A DNA stretch of 64,000 bases, from assembly GCA_964410215.1 (NCBI GenBank), contig CAYPHA010000016.1, forward strand, positions 1 through 64,000, in the 5' to 3' direction. The position numbers and the translations under genes are program-made. Origin of the DNA: CAYPHA01 sp964410215. GTDB lineage: Bacteria > Calditrichota > Calditrichia > Calditrichales > CAYPHA01. Of this stretch, positions 15,899 through 25,184 are shown piece after piece (within the stretch, counting starts at the first letter, position 1; the number at the start of each line of letters is the position of its first letter). The notes under the pieces are model-generated. The model saw only the letters and a program-made list of their open reading frames with translations. It was not told where the DNA came from and did no database searches.

Positions 15899-17230
15899 TC
15901 ATTTTTCCGTACTTTTTCGTAAAATTGCACAAAAACTGCCGTCCATTTTGTGCAAATCCGGGTAAGTTTTAATGAAGCCATCATCACACAGGGCAGAAAA
16001 TTTTTGAGGTATTTCTTCAAGATGAAAGGTTTTTCCGGATTTTTCCAGAAAGGCCTTTATGACCGCGTCATTCTCCCGGGGATCGATGGTACAGGTACTG
16101 TAAACCAGCCTGCCGCCCGGGGCGAGATGCCTGCCGGCACTGTTGAGCAGCGACGCCTGTAAACGGGAAAAGGCGTCAACTTCTTTCTCCGTACGGCGCC
16201 ATTTGATGTCGGGATGCTTTCGGATGACGCCCAGACCGGAACAGGGCGCATCGAGCAATATTTTTGTAAACGGTTTTTTAAACGGAAGATGACGGCTGTC
16301 GGCCTGTACCAGCATCCCCCTTCCCAAACCCAGTCGCATGACATTTTCCCTTACGCGTATCAGGCGTTCCCGATCGGAATCCACGGCCACAACGGTTACC
16401 CTATCGTCCGCCTTTTCAAGCATCTGGGTATATTTTCCTCCCGGTGCGGCACACATATCCAGCACAAGGTCACCGGGTTCCGGTTGCAGTATCTCCACCG
16501 GAATAACAGCACTGTGGTCCTGTACCGAAACCAGTCCCTGCTCCAGCCAGCCCTGTTGCAATAATGCCTGAGGATCGGGCACCGTAAACATATATTCGAA
16601 CCGTTTATCCTGCCTGGTTTTCAACCCGGCATCAGCCGCCCGTATCCGGAATGCCCGGACGCTTGTTTTGCGGAGATTGACGCGCACATCGAATTCCGGC
16701 ACCTGATTAAAAGCACGGCAAAGATCCTCAACCCGTGATTCCGGCCAGAAAGAGAGCCAGCGACGCATCATCCAAAGGGGAAACGAATATATCCGGCTCA
16801 GCCGTTCGGCCGTATCCGTTACGCCATCACCGGGATCCAGGGGCTTTTCAAATCGCAGATAACTGCGCAGTAAACCGTTTACCAGCTTTCCGGAACGCAC
16901 GTTCAGCTGCTTCACGGCAAGGTTTACATATTCATTGACGCTGGCACGGGCGGGTATCTGTTCCAGGAAGAGCAGTTCGTAGAAGGCCATTCGCAGTATG
17001 AGGCGGAGTTTTATGAGCATCCTGGAAGGTCTGCCTGCGTAAAAGCGGTCAATATGCCAATCGAGCAAAGAGAGGTGGCGAATGACACCGGATGCCAGGT
17101 TGCGCAGCAGTTTTTTATCGAGTGAATTCAATGTAGACTGGCGCAGGCGGTCTTCCAGTAATACGTCCAGTCGCTCCCGGCGTGTTTCAAAACGGAATAA
17201 TATATGAAAAGCATCGTATCGTGCATTCAT
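15899..17230 (-). CDS. rsmB: 16S rRNA (cytosine967-C5)-methyltransferase RsmB
   Basis: RsmB methylates C967 of 16S rRNA using S-adenosylmethionine. The product has the N-terminal NusB-like RNA-binding helical domain and a C-terminal Rossmann-type NOL1/NOP2/Sun methyltransferase. Key blocks are VLDMCAAPGGKYTQ (SAM binding), DAPCSGLGVIRKHPDIKW and the catalytic YSTCTIDPREN. I chose the ATG at 17230 (443 residues), where homology to the family begins (NARYDAF). A TTG at 17266 in the same frame overlaps the stop of the upstream gene and cannot be excluded. The length is normal. Confidence 0.93.
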   Translation of the reverse strand: MNARYDAFHILFRFETRRERLDVLLEDRLRQSTLNSLDKKLLRNLASGVIRHLSLLDWHIDRFYAGRPSRMLIKLRLILRMAFYELLFLEQIPARASVNEYVNLAVKQLNVRSGKLVNGLLRSYLRFEKPLDPGDGVTDTAERLSRIYSFPLWMMRRWLSFWPESRVEDLCRAFNQVPEFDVRVNLRKTSVRAFRIRAADAGLKTRQDKRFEYMFTVPDPQALLQQGWLEQGLVSVQDHSAVIPVEILQPEPGDLVLDMCAAPGGKYTQMLEKADDRVTVVAVDSDRERLIRVRENVMRLGLGRGMLVQADSRHLPFKKPFTKILLDAPCSGLGVIRKHPDIKWRRTEKEVDAFSRLQASLLNSAGRHLAPGGRLVYSTCTIDPRENDAVIKAFLEKSGKTFHLEEIPQKFSALCDDGFIKTYPDLHKMDGSFCAILRKSTEK

Positions 17231-17262
17231 AACGTTATGCAGGCAGCCGGAAAATCCGGTCT

Positions 17263-18018
17263 TCAAAAGGTCGTTATGAAACGCAGTCCGAACAGATGCT
17301 GCGTTTCTGTCTGGCGATGTGCGAAGAAACGAATATTCCAGTTTTGCCGGTTTGCCAGGGTACGATTATGCCGGCGGGTCAGGCGCATGGCATTAATACC
17401 GCTGACGAGGTGATTCAGGACGATGGCCGCGTAAAAATAAGTGTCACGGTTGGCAATTTCATTGACACTGATGCGTTTTCCGTCATAAACAAACCGGTTT
17501 TCCCTGGTGTCCCATTTCCAGTAGTAATTTTCGTCCTCTGGATAGATGGCATCTACGAAACGGTCCCGGCGGCGTTGTTCATTGAAGGAATATAAATCAT
17601 CAAATTTTCCAATATCAACCCAGAAATCCTGGTCCTTTCCCCGCGGATCCACGCCGGCATGCTGCACCGCATAAGCGTAATAATCATCCTTCAATATATC
17701 GGCATAGGTACGGTTGGCCAGCAGGCTTCCCCACAGGAGCAACTCGGCACCAAGAAAAAAGCGTCCCTGTCCTTTACTTCCCGCATAAAACTCACCACTG
17801 CCCGGTACGAGCAGACTCATAAAGAAGGCTTTGCCCACCGATTTCTCAGAAGAGGACATATCCAGCAGCGGCACGTTATCAAGGGGGCTATCATGCAAAC
17901 CGTTGTCCGGCAGGCCGGTCAAGGAAAATCCGGTCACGGGAAATTCCTGGCCTTTCAGCATCTGAATGTGCAGGAGGCTGACAAGCAGGATTCCGATTAT
18001 CAGAGAATATACTTTCAT
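17263..18018 (-). CDS. DUF5683-like membrane/envelope protein
   Basis: This 251-residue protein starts with a signal peptide or membrane anchor (IIGILLVSLLHIQM). It carries the block FFMSLLVPGSGEFYAGS, followed by a hydrophobic stretch (FFLGAELLLWGSLLANRTY). A later hydrophobic segment (YFYAAIVLNHLVSGINAMRLTRR) matches the one in its neighbour. This pattern is typical of DUF5683-like proteins, common and uncharacterised in FCB bacteria. It is the downstream member of a tandem pair, 18 bases from its paralogue, and it adjoins rsmB. No function can be assigned. Confidence 0.75.
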   Translation of the reverse strand: MKVYSLIIGILLVSLLHIQMLKGQEFPVTGFSLTGLPDNGLHDSPLDNVPLLDMSSSEKSVGKAFFMSLLVPGSGEFYAGSKGQGRFFLGAELLLWGSLLANRTYADILKDDYYAYAVQHAGVDPRGKDQDFWVDIGKFDDLYSFNEQRRRDRFVDAIYPEDENYYWKWDTRENRFVYDGKRISVNEIANRDTYFYAAIVLNHLVSGINAMRLTRRHNRTLANRQNWNIRFFAHRQTETQHLFGLRFITTF

Positions 18019-18036
18019 CTTTCATTCCTGTTTCTA

Positions 18037-18951
18037 TTACCAGCTCAGATGGACGCCGTACGTGCGAATGGTTTCTCCGGCATAACGGCTAGCTGAGACA
18101 TTGAAGGAATAATTCAGTTTTTTATTATATCTTTTGACAGTAAATGCGGCATCGAAGGCACTGACCAGATGGTTCAGCAGGACAATACTCGTCATAGTCG
18201 TGGCCGTCTGGTAAAAATCATTGCTGCGATTACGCATTTTCCGGTACTCCGCAATAGTCGGCGTCAGCGAATAGGGATAAGGCTGTGTTTCATAATATGC
18301 GGGAAACGGAATGTCGTCCCATCCGGAACCAAACTGGTGCAGATATTTATAAATCATCTCGTAATACTGTTGCGTTTTCGTTTCCGGCAGGGAGTGGGTG
18401 AACCCGGGCAGTCCGGCATTACGTTCGATATCCCGCAGACGGGCGATGGTCGTTTCATTGTAATCAGCATCAGCGATCTGGTCATTACCTTCCGTTGTCA
18501 GGGGATCGTGATCCCATAACGCGTTATCTTCCGCGATACGGTACACACGAGACCAGTAACGTTTTTCACTCCAGTGCGTATCACCATAATTTTTCATCCG
18601 GCGGTCCTCATCGTCGCCCTTGTTTTCATAAACAAAATAGCCGGTCAGTGCGGCAATTTCGACCGTTACGAACAAAACACTTTTCCAGTACGATTCCGCG
18701 TAGAATTCGCCGGCACCGGGAACAACCGCCGAAAGGAAAGCCGCTTTCCAGCCGGATTTCGGTTGCGTCAAAGATTCCGGGTCACCGCCGCTCTCTTCAT
18801 TCGCGGCATGCAGCATACCGAATTTTGCCTCATTATACGACAAAGGCGTATCGAAAAGGGTATTGTTAAAATGATGCGCAGCGGGTTCTTCGGCAAACGA
18901 GAATCCTGCAAACATAAAAATAATTGCCATCAGCTTCGATGTTCCACGCAT
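18037..18951 (-). CDS. DUF5683-like membrane/envelope protein, paralogue of the next gene
   Basis: This 304-residue protein has a signal peptide (about 1-20) and the block FLSAVVPGAGEFYAES followed by a hydrophobic helix (LFVTVEIAALTGYFVYEN). Near the C-terminus SIVLLNHLVSAFDAAFTVKRYNKK parallels the equivalent segment of the downstream protein, so the two share fold and probably origin by duplication. The intervening region is rich in Asp, Tyr and Trp. GAGG lies seven bases before the ATG. It follows the protease/barrel gene after 19 bases. Function unknown. Confidence 0.75.
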   Translation of the reverse strand: MRGTSKLMAIIFMFAGFSFAEEPAAHHFNNTLFDTPLSYNEAKFGMLHAANEESGGDPESLTQPKSGWKAAFLSAVVPGAGEFYAESYWKSVLFVTVEIAALTGYFVYENKGDDEDRRMKNYGDTHWSEKRYWSRVYRIAEDNALWDHDPLTTEGNDQIADADYNETTIARLRDIERNAGLPGFTHSLPETKTQQYYEMIYKYLHQFGSGWDDIPFPAYYETQPYPYSLTPTIAEYRKMRNRSNDFYQTATTMTSIVLLNHLVSAFDAAFTVKRYNKKLNYSFNVSASRYAGETIRTYGVHLSW

Positions 18952-18970
18952 TTTGCGTCCTCTTTCTTAG

Positions 18971-21900
18971 TTATCTGAATACCCGCATCGGGTTCAATTT
19001 GGAAAATCCCTTCAACCGTTCCCGGAAATCGTATTCAAAAAGGGCTCCGAAATAAAAACGCCATTCTTTGGTGTACAGCACGTCTTCATTGGTAACCTCA
19101 TCCAGTGGATAAGCCGCCTCGGCAAACAGGCGTGTCGGAAACAGGTGATAAGAAAATGTTTCCAGACGCAGTTGCACCCCGACATCCCGCTGGAACGATT
19201 TCCAGGGAATACTCCCGCCGTCCCAGGCATGGCCGTAATCATAAAACATGCCGAAATAAAGCTTATCAAAATAGATATGACCCAGACGCCGGTCGATGTT
19301 CCTCATGAGCGGAAAGCGGTAACTGAACGTCGTAATCAGTTTCTGCCTGCCTTCGATACTGTAAAATGAATAGCCCTTCATTCCGATCAGCCCACCGGCA
19401 AAGAAATTAAAAAAATCATCAACCTTACGATCAATATATCCTCCCAGAACGCGGATGCCCATACCATGGGAAGGCAGCAGGGGATTTTTAAAATACATTT
19501 CACCGTCCAGCTCAAAGCGGTTGTATTCAAATCGATCGTAGACTTCGAGACCGATGGTGCGGTCGGTGGCAAATTCGGTCAGGAACTGATTGTTCTCGTA
19601 GGCATGTTTGAAATTCAGGTAAAACCCGCCCCTGGGATTTATGGAACTGTTCCGGTCCCCTTTCACCGCGTCAGCGATAATACTCCATTGCACCGCCTGG
19701 CCCTTCAGATAGGTGTAGCGTGTGGTCGGGAGTACCCAATATTCCTTCCGGAACGGATCGAAGGAAGGAGAAAGATCCAGTTTTGCGCTGTAACGACTTA
19801 AGATATATTCGAGTTTCCAGCTCCAGATGGGCGGTAATTTGGACCGGATCCCGATGCGTGCTTCGGTCAGGTTAAAACTAACCTCGCGTTCAAAATCCAG
19901 ATTGTAATTTCCCCGGGAGATACTCAGCGTATCCGGTACATGGGCTGAAATGTTATAGATTTCGGCAAAAACGATGGGCCAGATCTCCCTGTACTCCAGA
20001 TTGGCATACAGATCATAATCAAAATCCGAGTTGACGGCCGCTCCAGCAAACAGGTTGATACGGTCCAGCACATCGGCGGAATACATGTAAAAACCGGGTT
20101 TTACCGTTCCATAATCCACCAGAATCCGCGGCAATATATGGATACCGTTAAAGGAGCGTTTGTAGGGCGCCGGTTGATAATCCGGGAGGATCGTGTCGTT
20201 AAAATTCTTATCGGGTATGGACGCGATGTAACCGGGATTATACAACGCCGTTGCCTGGTTCAGCGGTTCCGGGCTGTCCAGTTTATGGATTTTATAACCG
20301 AGGCTGTCGTAGAACGCATATACAAGTTTACCTTCGGCGGTCACATCGGGCATGAAAGCGCCCCCGGTCACATTGGTCAGTAATTCTGTTTCGCCCGTTT
20401 CCATATGATAACGATAAATATTATAGATGCCGGTGGTGCTGCCGGCATAATAGAGCCACGGGGATCCGGGTCTGAAAGCAGGATAACGCAGTTCCTCTTC
20501 CGCTTCGAGCAACAGCTCAAAACGTTCGCTCTCCATGTCATAAGCACCGATATTACGTCCATATTCCACGGCTGTATCGAATACGATCTTCCGGTCATCA
20601 TTGGACCAGCGCGGGTGGAAGATCTGACGGCTGATATCGAAGGCCAGTAACTGCTCCATGTCACCTGCCTGGTAAGTAACGGTACGGTAGTCAGTATCGT
20701 TTGCTGCCGTATCTTTGAATCTGCCCGTTTCCTTTTCCACGTAAACGATTTTTTCCGGATTATCCGCTTCCGGATCTTCCGGCAGATGGTAGAGATTTAG
20801 CTGAAACAGCCCGTTGTTTTCCGTAACGAAAACCAGTTTTGACCCATCACTGCTGAAATCGGGATTACGTCCGCGTAATGCCCGGGTCAAACGGAATTCT
20901 TTTTCTTCATCAACATTGTAAAGGTAAAGATCTGTAAACGCCGACCCGCGGCTGTTGTAGTCATGACGGGCATAGGCGATATACCTGCCGTCCGGTGACC
21001 AGCTGAGTGAAGAAGAAATACGCGGCACGTGTTTTTTAGATGTTTTTGTTTCCGTGTCATAGATATACAGGGCATTCTGACTGAAATAATCTTTTCCCTT
21101 GTTCGATATCCAGGCAATTTTTTTCCCATCCGGTGACCAGACGGGATACAGGTTACTGAACCCCTCCCGTTCGACAGGGGTACCGGTAACCGGGTTCTCC
21201 CGAATCGTTTCCAGCCGGTTGTCATATACGATTTTCAGGGAATCCAGCCAGTCGGCGTACAGTTCATGTCCTTCATAGCCGGTGGCTTTTCTGACAACGG
21301 AATTAAAGGTATAGGATTTCCAGTCAGAAGAAATCGTGCATATTTCCGCAAGGATATCTTCACCGAACCGGTCGGTCAGGTAGTTGACAAATGAGAATCC
21401 CAGGTTATAACCGGATTCATTACCATGACTGTTCTTGCCGAACACGCCCATTTCGTTGTATGTGAGAAGTCTATCGTAAATAATCTGGTCACGCAGGATC
21501 ATTTCGCGGTGTGGATCGCGGTAATCATACCGGCTGCTGTCCGCCTGGTGCTGGGCCGTCCCTTCAGCAAACCAGACCGGCAGATTGATACTGCTGATCG
21601 GGTATGATATCAGCGTATTGGGGAAACCACGAACGACGTCTTTGCGCCGTTCTTTCTCATAGCCGAACAACTGAAAGAATCCGTAGGGGAAGGTGGTATT
21701 GGTTTTGATCATCTTCTGTATGGAGATCATATGCGCGTACTCGTGTGTAACCACATCGCGCAGCCAGTTGCGTGTTCCGCGCATGACATAATCCAGATTG
21801 GAGGCAAAAATTTCGATCTTGTTATCAAAGAAGAAGGCGCCGCCGTTCGAGTAGTCATCCGTATCTTTGATAACGAAATGTATTCGGTTTTTCGGTTCAA

Positions 21901-22123
21901 AGTTATAAAGACCGGTCAGATGGGGGTGTATATCCTCGGCGATTTTGCCGACCAGTAGCGCTGTGCGCTCTGTACCTTCGTGATAATGGACCGTAAAATG
22001 TTCCGTATCATACGAATACCAGTTCAGTTCGGCATGATTGTAATCCCAGAAATCCTGGGCGCTCAGCGGGAATAAAAGGACCGCCAGCAGCACAACAATC
22101 CGTGTCATATTTATTCTTATCAT
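18971..22123 (-). CDS. Outer-membrane protein: metallopeptidase, TolB-like propeller and Omp85-like barrel
   Basis: The 1050-residue product has a signal peptide (about 6-22) and three modules. First is a gluzincin-type peptidase domain with HEYAH at 127-131 and a downstream WFAEG (Glu187), so all three zinc ligands are present. Second is a TolB/PD40-like beta propeller (about 310-640) with repeats such as YPVWSPDGKKIAWIS and SLSWSPDGRYIAYAR. Third is a C-terminal beta barrel (about 690-1035) that resembles Omp85/surface-antigen barrels: GLIGMKGYSFYSIEGRQ, FSYRFPL, FYDYGHAWDG. No POTRA domain is evident. Its ATG overlaps the upstream stop by one base (TAATG). A role in outer-membrane proteolysis or export is inference. 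Confidence 0.82.
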   Translation of the reverse strand: MIRINMTRIVVLLAVLLFPLSAQDFWDYNHAELNWYSYDTEHFTVHYHEGTERTALLVGKIAEDIHPHLTGLYNFEPKNRIHFVIKDTDDYSNGGAFFFDNKIEIFASNLDYVMRGTRNWLRDVVTHEYAHMISIQKMIKTNTTFPYGFFQLFGYEKERRKDVVRGFPNTLISYPISSINLPVWFAEGTAQHQADSSRYDYRDPHREMILRDQIIYDRLLTYNEMGVFGKNSHGNESGYNLGFSFVNYLTDRFGEDILAEICTISSDWKSYTFNSVVRKATGYEGHELYADWLDSLKIVYDNRLETIRENPVTGTPVEREGFSNLYPVWSPDGKKIAWISNKGKDYFSQNALYIYDTETKTSKKHVPRISSSLSWSPDGRYIAYARHDYNSRGSAFTDLYLYNVDEEKEFRLTRALRGRNPDFSSDGSKLVFVTENNGLFQLNLYHLPEDPEADNPEKIVYVEKETGRFKDTAANDTDYRTVTYQAGDMEQLLAFDISRQIFHPRWSNDDRKIVFDTAVEYGRNIGAYDMESERFELLLEAEEELRYPAFRPGSPWLYYAGSTTGIYNIYRYHMETGETELLTNVTGGAFMPDVTAEGKLVYAFYDSLGYKIHKLDSPEPLNQATALYNPGYIASIPDKNFNDTILPDYQPAPYKRSFNGIHILPRILVDYGTVKPGFYMYSADVLDRINLFAGAAVNSDFDYDLYANLEYREIWPIVFAEIYNISAHVPDTLSISRGNYNLDFEREVSFNLTEARIGIRSKLPPIWSWKLEYILSRYSAKLDLSPSFDPFRKEYWVLPTTRYTYLKGQAVQWSIIADAVKGDRNSSINPRGGFYLNFKHAYENNQFLTEFATDRTIGLEVYDRFEYNRFELDGEMYFKNPLLPSHGMGIRVLGGYIDRKVDDFFNFFAGGLIGMKGYSFYSIEGRQKLITTFSYRFPLMRNIDRRLGHIYFDKLYFGMFYDYGHAWDGGSIPWKSFQRDVGVQLRLETFSYHLFPTRLFAEAAYPLDEVTNEDVLYTKEWRFYFGALFEYDFRERLKGFSKLNPMRVFR

Positions 22124-25056
22124 TAATGAACTACCATAATTTTAATAATTTTAGATTCCGTTTTGCCGCTGCTTTTCGCTTCAATATGACAGAGATAAAC
22201 GCCGGAAGCGATATCGGCAACATTCCAGTCGATTTCATTATCCACACCACCCTGTCCCGGACCGTTGAACGTATCGACCGTAATGCCGGCCGTATCAAAA
22301 ATGCGCAGGGTAACATCGGCGGCATCGTTGAGGAAATAGCGGATGGTCGTATAATCACCCTCATTCGGATTCGGATAATTATAAGCCCGTGAAGCCGGCA
22401 ACAGCCCCTCACCCAGATCAGCCGGCGGGGTCTCACGCAGCAGCACCGGATTGTTTTGTGCATTGAAATCCGACTGGGCCCAAACAGCCCGGGTTTCATC
22501 GTATGCACCTGGGAGCTGCCAGGCAGCAATTTTACCGGATGTCAGCACGGCAACCAGCTCCGTATTGGCATCATCATCGAGATTCAGGAAAACAGGTGTC
22601 CCCGCGAATGGTACTCCGGCATTGAGCGGAAATCCAGGCAGCGGTTTTCCCGTCGCGGAAAACGCAAACACCGATCCCAGGTTACTGAATGACAGGATGT
22701 CCGTCATACCGTCGCCATCGATATCGCCCAGAAGCGGTCCGCCGGTAAGCGTTTCCCCTTCCGCCATTTCAGGCGAAACCGGGAATTCCGTTACCGGATT
22801 CCCTGCCACATTAAGCGCTGAAACGGTTTTCGATGTACTGAAATAGATATTGATATGACCGTTTCCTGCTATATCACCAAGCGCAAACGGCCCGCTCAAT
22901 GCCGCGTCTGTATCAAATGCGGCAGGCTCCGGCCCCTCAATCCGGAATCCTGGGACATTATTCATCTCCGTATAGTGAACTGAAGTAAATCGGTCATTAA
23001 AAACGTCGCTGAATCCCGCTGAATATAGGGCTCCGTCTGCATAAAGGGGCTGTCCGTTATAAACGATCATATCCGAAAGCGAATCAAATGCCGGATCTGT
23101 TTTTTCCATATCCCCATCCAGTGAGATGACAACAATGACGCCTTCGGTATCGATCGCATAGATATGAGCGGCATCGAATATAACAGGGCTGGTCAGGGGA
23201 TCGTCCATACCTACGGCCGTTATATAGGGTAAAAGCACCTGCTGCGTCATGGAAGCCGTCAGGTCAAAGATATGGACGCTGTCACCGGCAGCAATCAGCA
23301 GGTCATTGGTACCGTCTCCCGATCGGCCGGCCAGGGCCAGAGAAGGTTTGCTTTCCCCGACTGCAATACGACCCAGATGAATGGTATCATCGTCAAGTAA
23401 TCCTTTACCGCCGGCGCCCATGGCGTAGATATCACCCTGACCGGTGATACTGAATACAAAGGGATACGGGCGGTCTGTGACCTTGCCGAAAACGCTAAAG
23501 GCCGTTTGAACGGCCGGTTCGTTAAGAACCAGCGGGAAACCGTCCTCGTTGAACCCCCTTTTAAAGTCAAAGGTCATAACCGGGTTTTTATTGGAGCTGA
23601 AATTTTCAATCGTAACATGCGAAACGGCATTATTCAGATTGGAACGCGTATTGGGCGAGGTAAATGTGGAAAAAGCATTCTGGTAGAGTGGACGAAATTC
23701 TTCGTCATTACCGCTATCAAACCAGAAATCCAGCCAGGTACCCAGTTCCGACTGAAAACCGGCCTGGGTAATATTATATAATTCGCCGATATCCTGGGAG
23801 CCATCGGCTTCCTCGATATCCACGCCCCGGTTTTCCGGATCATCATTTATCCGGTTCGTAGCCAGGTTTTCTGCAATAATACGTTCATCCACATGCCAGA
23901 TCAGGATGCCCGCGCCGGGCAAACCGAGGTCATAATCATCAACGGAAAGAAGCACCCCACTGGAATCGGACACTTCAATCCGATCGGGGAAATAGGTAGA
24001 CAACACTTCCAGATAGGAGGGTTCATCCTCACTGTCCATAAAAAGTTCAAAAAAGAAGCTATCCACGTTGGTAGTATACGTTCCCCGGTTTTCAAGAAGA
24101 TAGTATTCCGATTCATTAATGGGAATTTTAACGATATCCGCAACCGACGCAGCCGCTTCGGATCCGAAACGCGCCACTTCAAGGCCATTTTGCGGTTCCG
24201 TTACCACCAGAGGCGTGCTCCAGCCCAGGTATTCCCTCGAGAACGCACCGGGGGGAGAAGGTACCAGGCCGTTCAGGTTAAGCAATCCGACATCCATCAG
24301 GCCAAACCGCCCCACACCCGAACGTTGCGTGGAAGGGCTGAAAAGATCGAGCAGGCCCAGGTAACTGCCGATATTGGATACCAGTATCCCGGTCATGGCA
24401 ATCTGAAAGCCTTCCTGGTTCTCTGTTTCCGGCATGATAATACCGAAATTTACGGATGTATCGCCTTCATCCACAGGAAAACCTGTAAACGCCGTTCCGA
24501 GGGCATCCTTAAAGAATCCTTCCGTCAGGTAGAGCGAAGAAATATCCTGTGGTGTTTCATCGAATCCGACATCGATATCCTTACCGACACCGGCATGAAA
24601 CACGACAACCAGATCATAATCACGAAAACGTATGGCAGGATCCGCGTCAGCGAGTTGGATGGCATCCCTGAAAAGGCGTGCCAGGCCGTTATTGATTTCT
24701 TCATCGGTGGTATTCGGATTATATTGATTCATTTTCAGCGGCAGGGTATAGGCACCGTTCAGGGAAGTCGGGAACACATCGCCCTCGATCCGGATTCGGC
24801 CGTCCGAAACGGTACGAAAATAATTGGCGGCAGCGATAATCTGATCATTGAAATAGGTTCTGTTATGTGGCGCCGGGTCAATGGCATACGGATCGGTAGT
24901 TACGGTATCGATCATAAATTTTCCATTCCCGGTAGTCAGATCACTTTGATCTTCCTGGAAGTCCACACGCAGGGCACAGATACGAATCGTCGTTTGCGCC
25001 GGGAGAACTGCTGCCTGAATCAGGAAGAATGCTATCAACACGAGTACACTACGCAT
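22123..25056 (-). CDS. M6-like secreted protein with lost zinc motif and type IX sorting domain
   Basis: This 977-residue protein has a signal peptide and an N-terminal domain that follows the M6 (immune inhibitor A-like) family. At the place of the zinc signature HExGHxxGLxD it reads SNIGSYLGLLD (Ser227, Asn228, Ser231), so both histidines and the catalytic glutamate are gone. The flanking family features remain (VGRFGLMDVG, FSREYLGW). An FG-GAP/propeller-like region follows (LGDIDGDGMTDIL at about 790). The last ~80 residues (YNYPNPNEGDYTTIRYFL, DIASGVYLCHI) fit a type A sorting domain. It is probably a surface binding protein rather than a protease. It leads the protease/barrel gene with one-base overlap. 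Confidence 0.83.
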   Translation of the reverse strand: MRSVLVLIAFFLIQAAVLPAQTTIRICALRVDFQEDQSDLTTGNGKFMIDTVTTDPYAIDPAPHNRTYFNDQIIAAANYFRTVSDGRIRIEGDVFPTSLNGAYTLPLKMNQYNPNTTDEEINNGLARLFRDAIQLADADPAIRFRDYDLVVVFHAGVGKDIDVGFDETPQDISSLYLTEGFFKDALGTAFTGFPVDEGDTSVNFGIIMPETENQEGFQIAMTGILVSNIGSYLGLLDLFSPSTQRSGVGRFGLMDVGLLNLNGLVPSPPGAFSREYLGWSTPLVVTEPQNGLEVARFGSEAAASVADIVKIPINESEYYLLENRGTYTTNVDSFFFELFMDSEDEPSYLEVLSTYFPDRIEVSDSSGVLLSVDDYDLGLPGAGILIWHVDERIIAENLATNRINDDPENRGVDIEEADGSQDIGELYNITQAGFQSELGTWLDFWFDSGNDEEFRPLYQNAFSTFTSPNTRSNLNNAVSHVTIENFSSNKNPVMTFDFKRGFNEDGFPLVLNEPAVQTAFSVFGKVTDRPYPFVFSITGQGDIYAMGAGGKGLLDDDTIHLGRIAVGESKPSLALAGRSGDGTNDLLIAAGDSVHIFDLTASMTQQVLLPYITAVGMDDPLTSPVIFDAAHIYAIDTEGVIVVISLDGDMEKTDPAFDSLSDMIVYNGQPLYADGALYSAGFSDVFNDRFTSVHYTEMNNVPGFRIEGPEPAAFDTDAALSGPFALGDIAGNGHINIYFSTSKTVSALNVAGNPVTEFPVSPEMAEGETLTGGPLLGDIDGDGMTDILSFSNLGSVFAFSATGKPLPGFPLNAGVPFAGTPVFLNLDDDANTELVAVLTSGKIAAWQLPGAYDETRAVWAQSDFNAQNNPVLLRETPPADLGEGLLPASRAYNYPNPNEGDYTTIRYFLNDAADVTLRIFDTAGITVDTFNGPGQGGVDNEIDWNVADIASGVYLCHIEAKSSGKTESKIIKIMVVH

Positions 25057-25153
25057 TATGCAATCCCAAATTAAATAGATCGTTACAAAAACGGGTTATC
25101 ATAACCGTCCATGTTTCGGGTGAGTTAAAAACCATGCTTTTCAATATAAACGT

Positions 25154-25180
25154 AAAAGGGAAGCCTGCACGGCTTCCCTT
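25154..25180 (-). terminator. Rho-independent terminator of porV
   Basis: AAGGGAAGCC (25156-25165) and GGCTTCCCTT (25171-25180) form a perfect 10-bp stem around the loop TGCAC. On the minus strand a TTTT tract follows. It begins five bases after the porV stop codon. Confidence 0.88.
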
Positions 25181-25184
25181 CCGG

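Noticed and set aside
22123..25056. Active M6 metalloprotease
   Set aside because: The zinc and catalytic residues are replaced (SNIGS at 227-231), so I call it protease-like only.
23893..25074. 393-codon open frame on the plus strand
   Set aside because: It lies antisense within the M6-like gene, has no family features, and is explained by the codon bias of the real gene.
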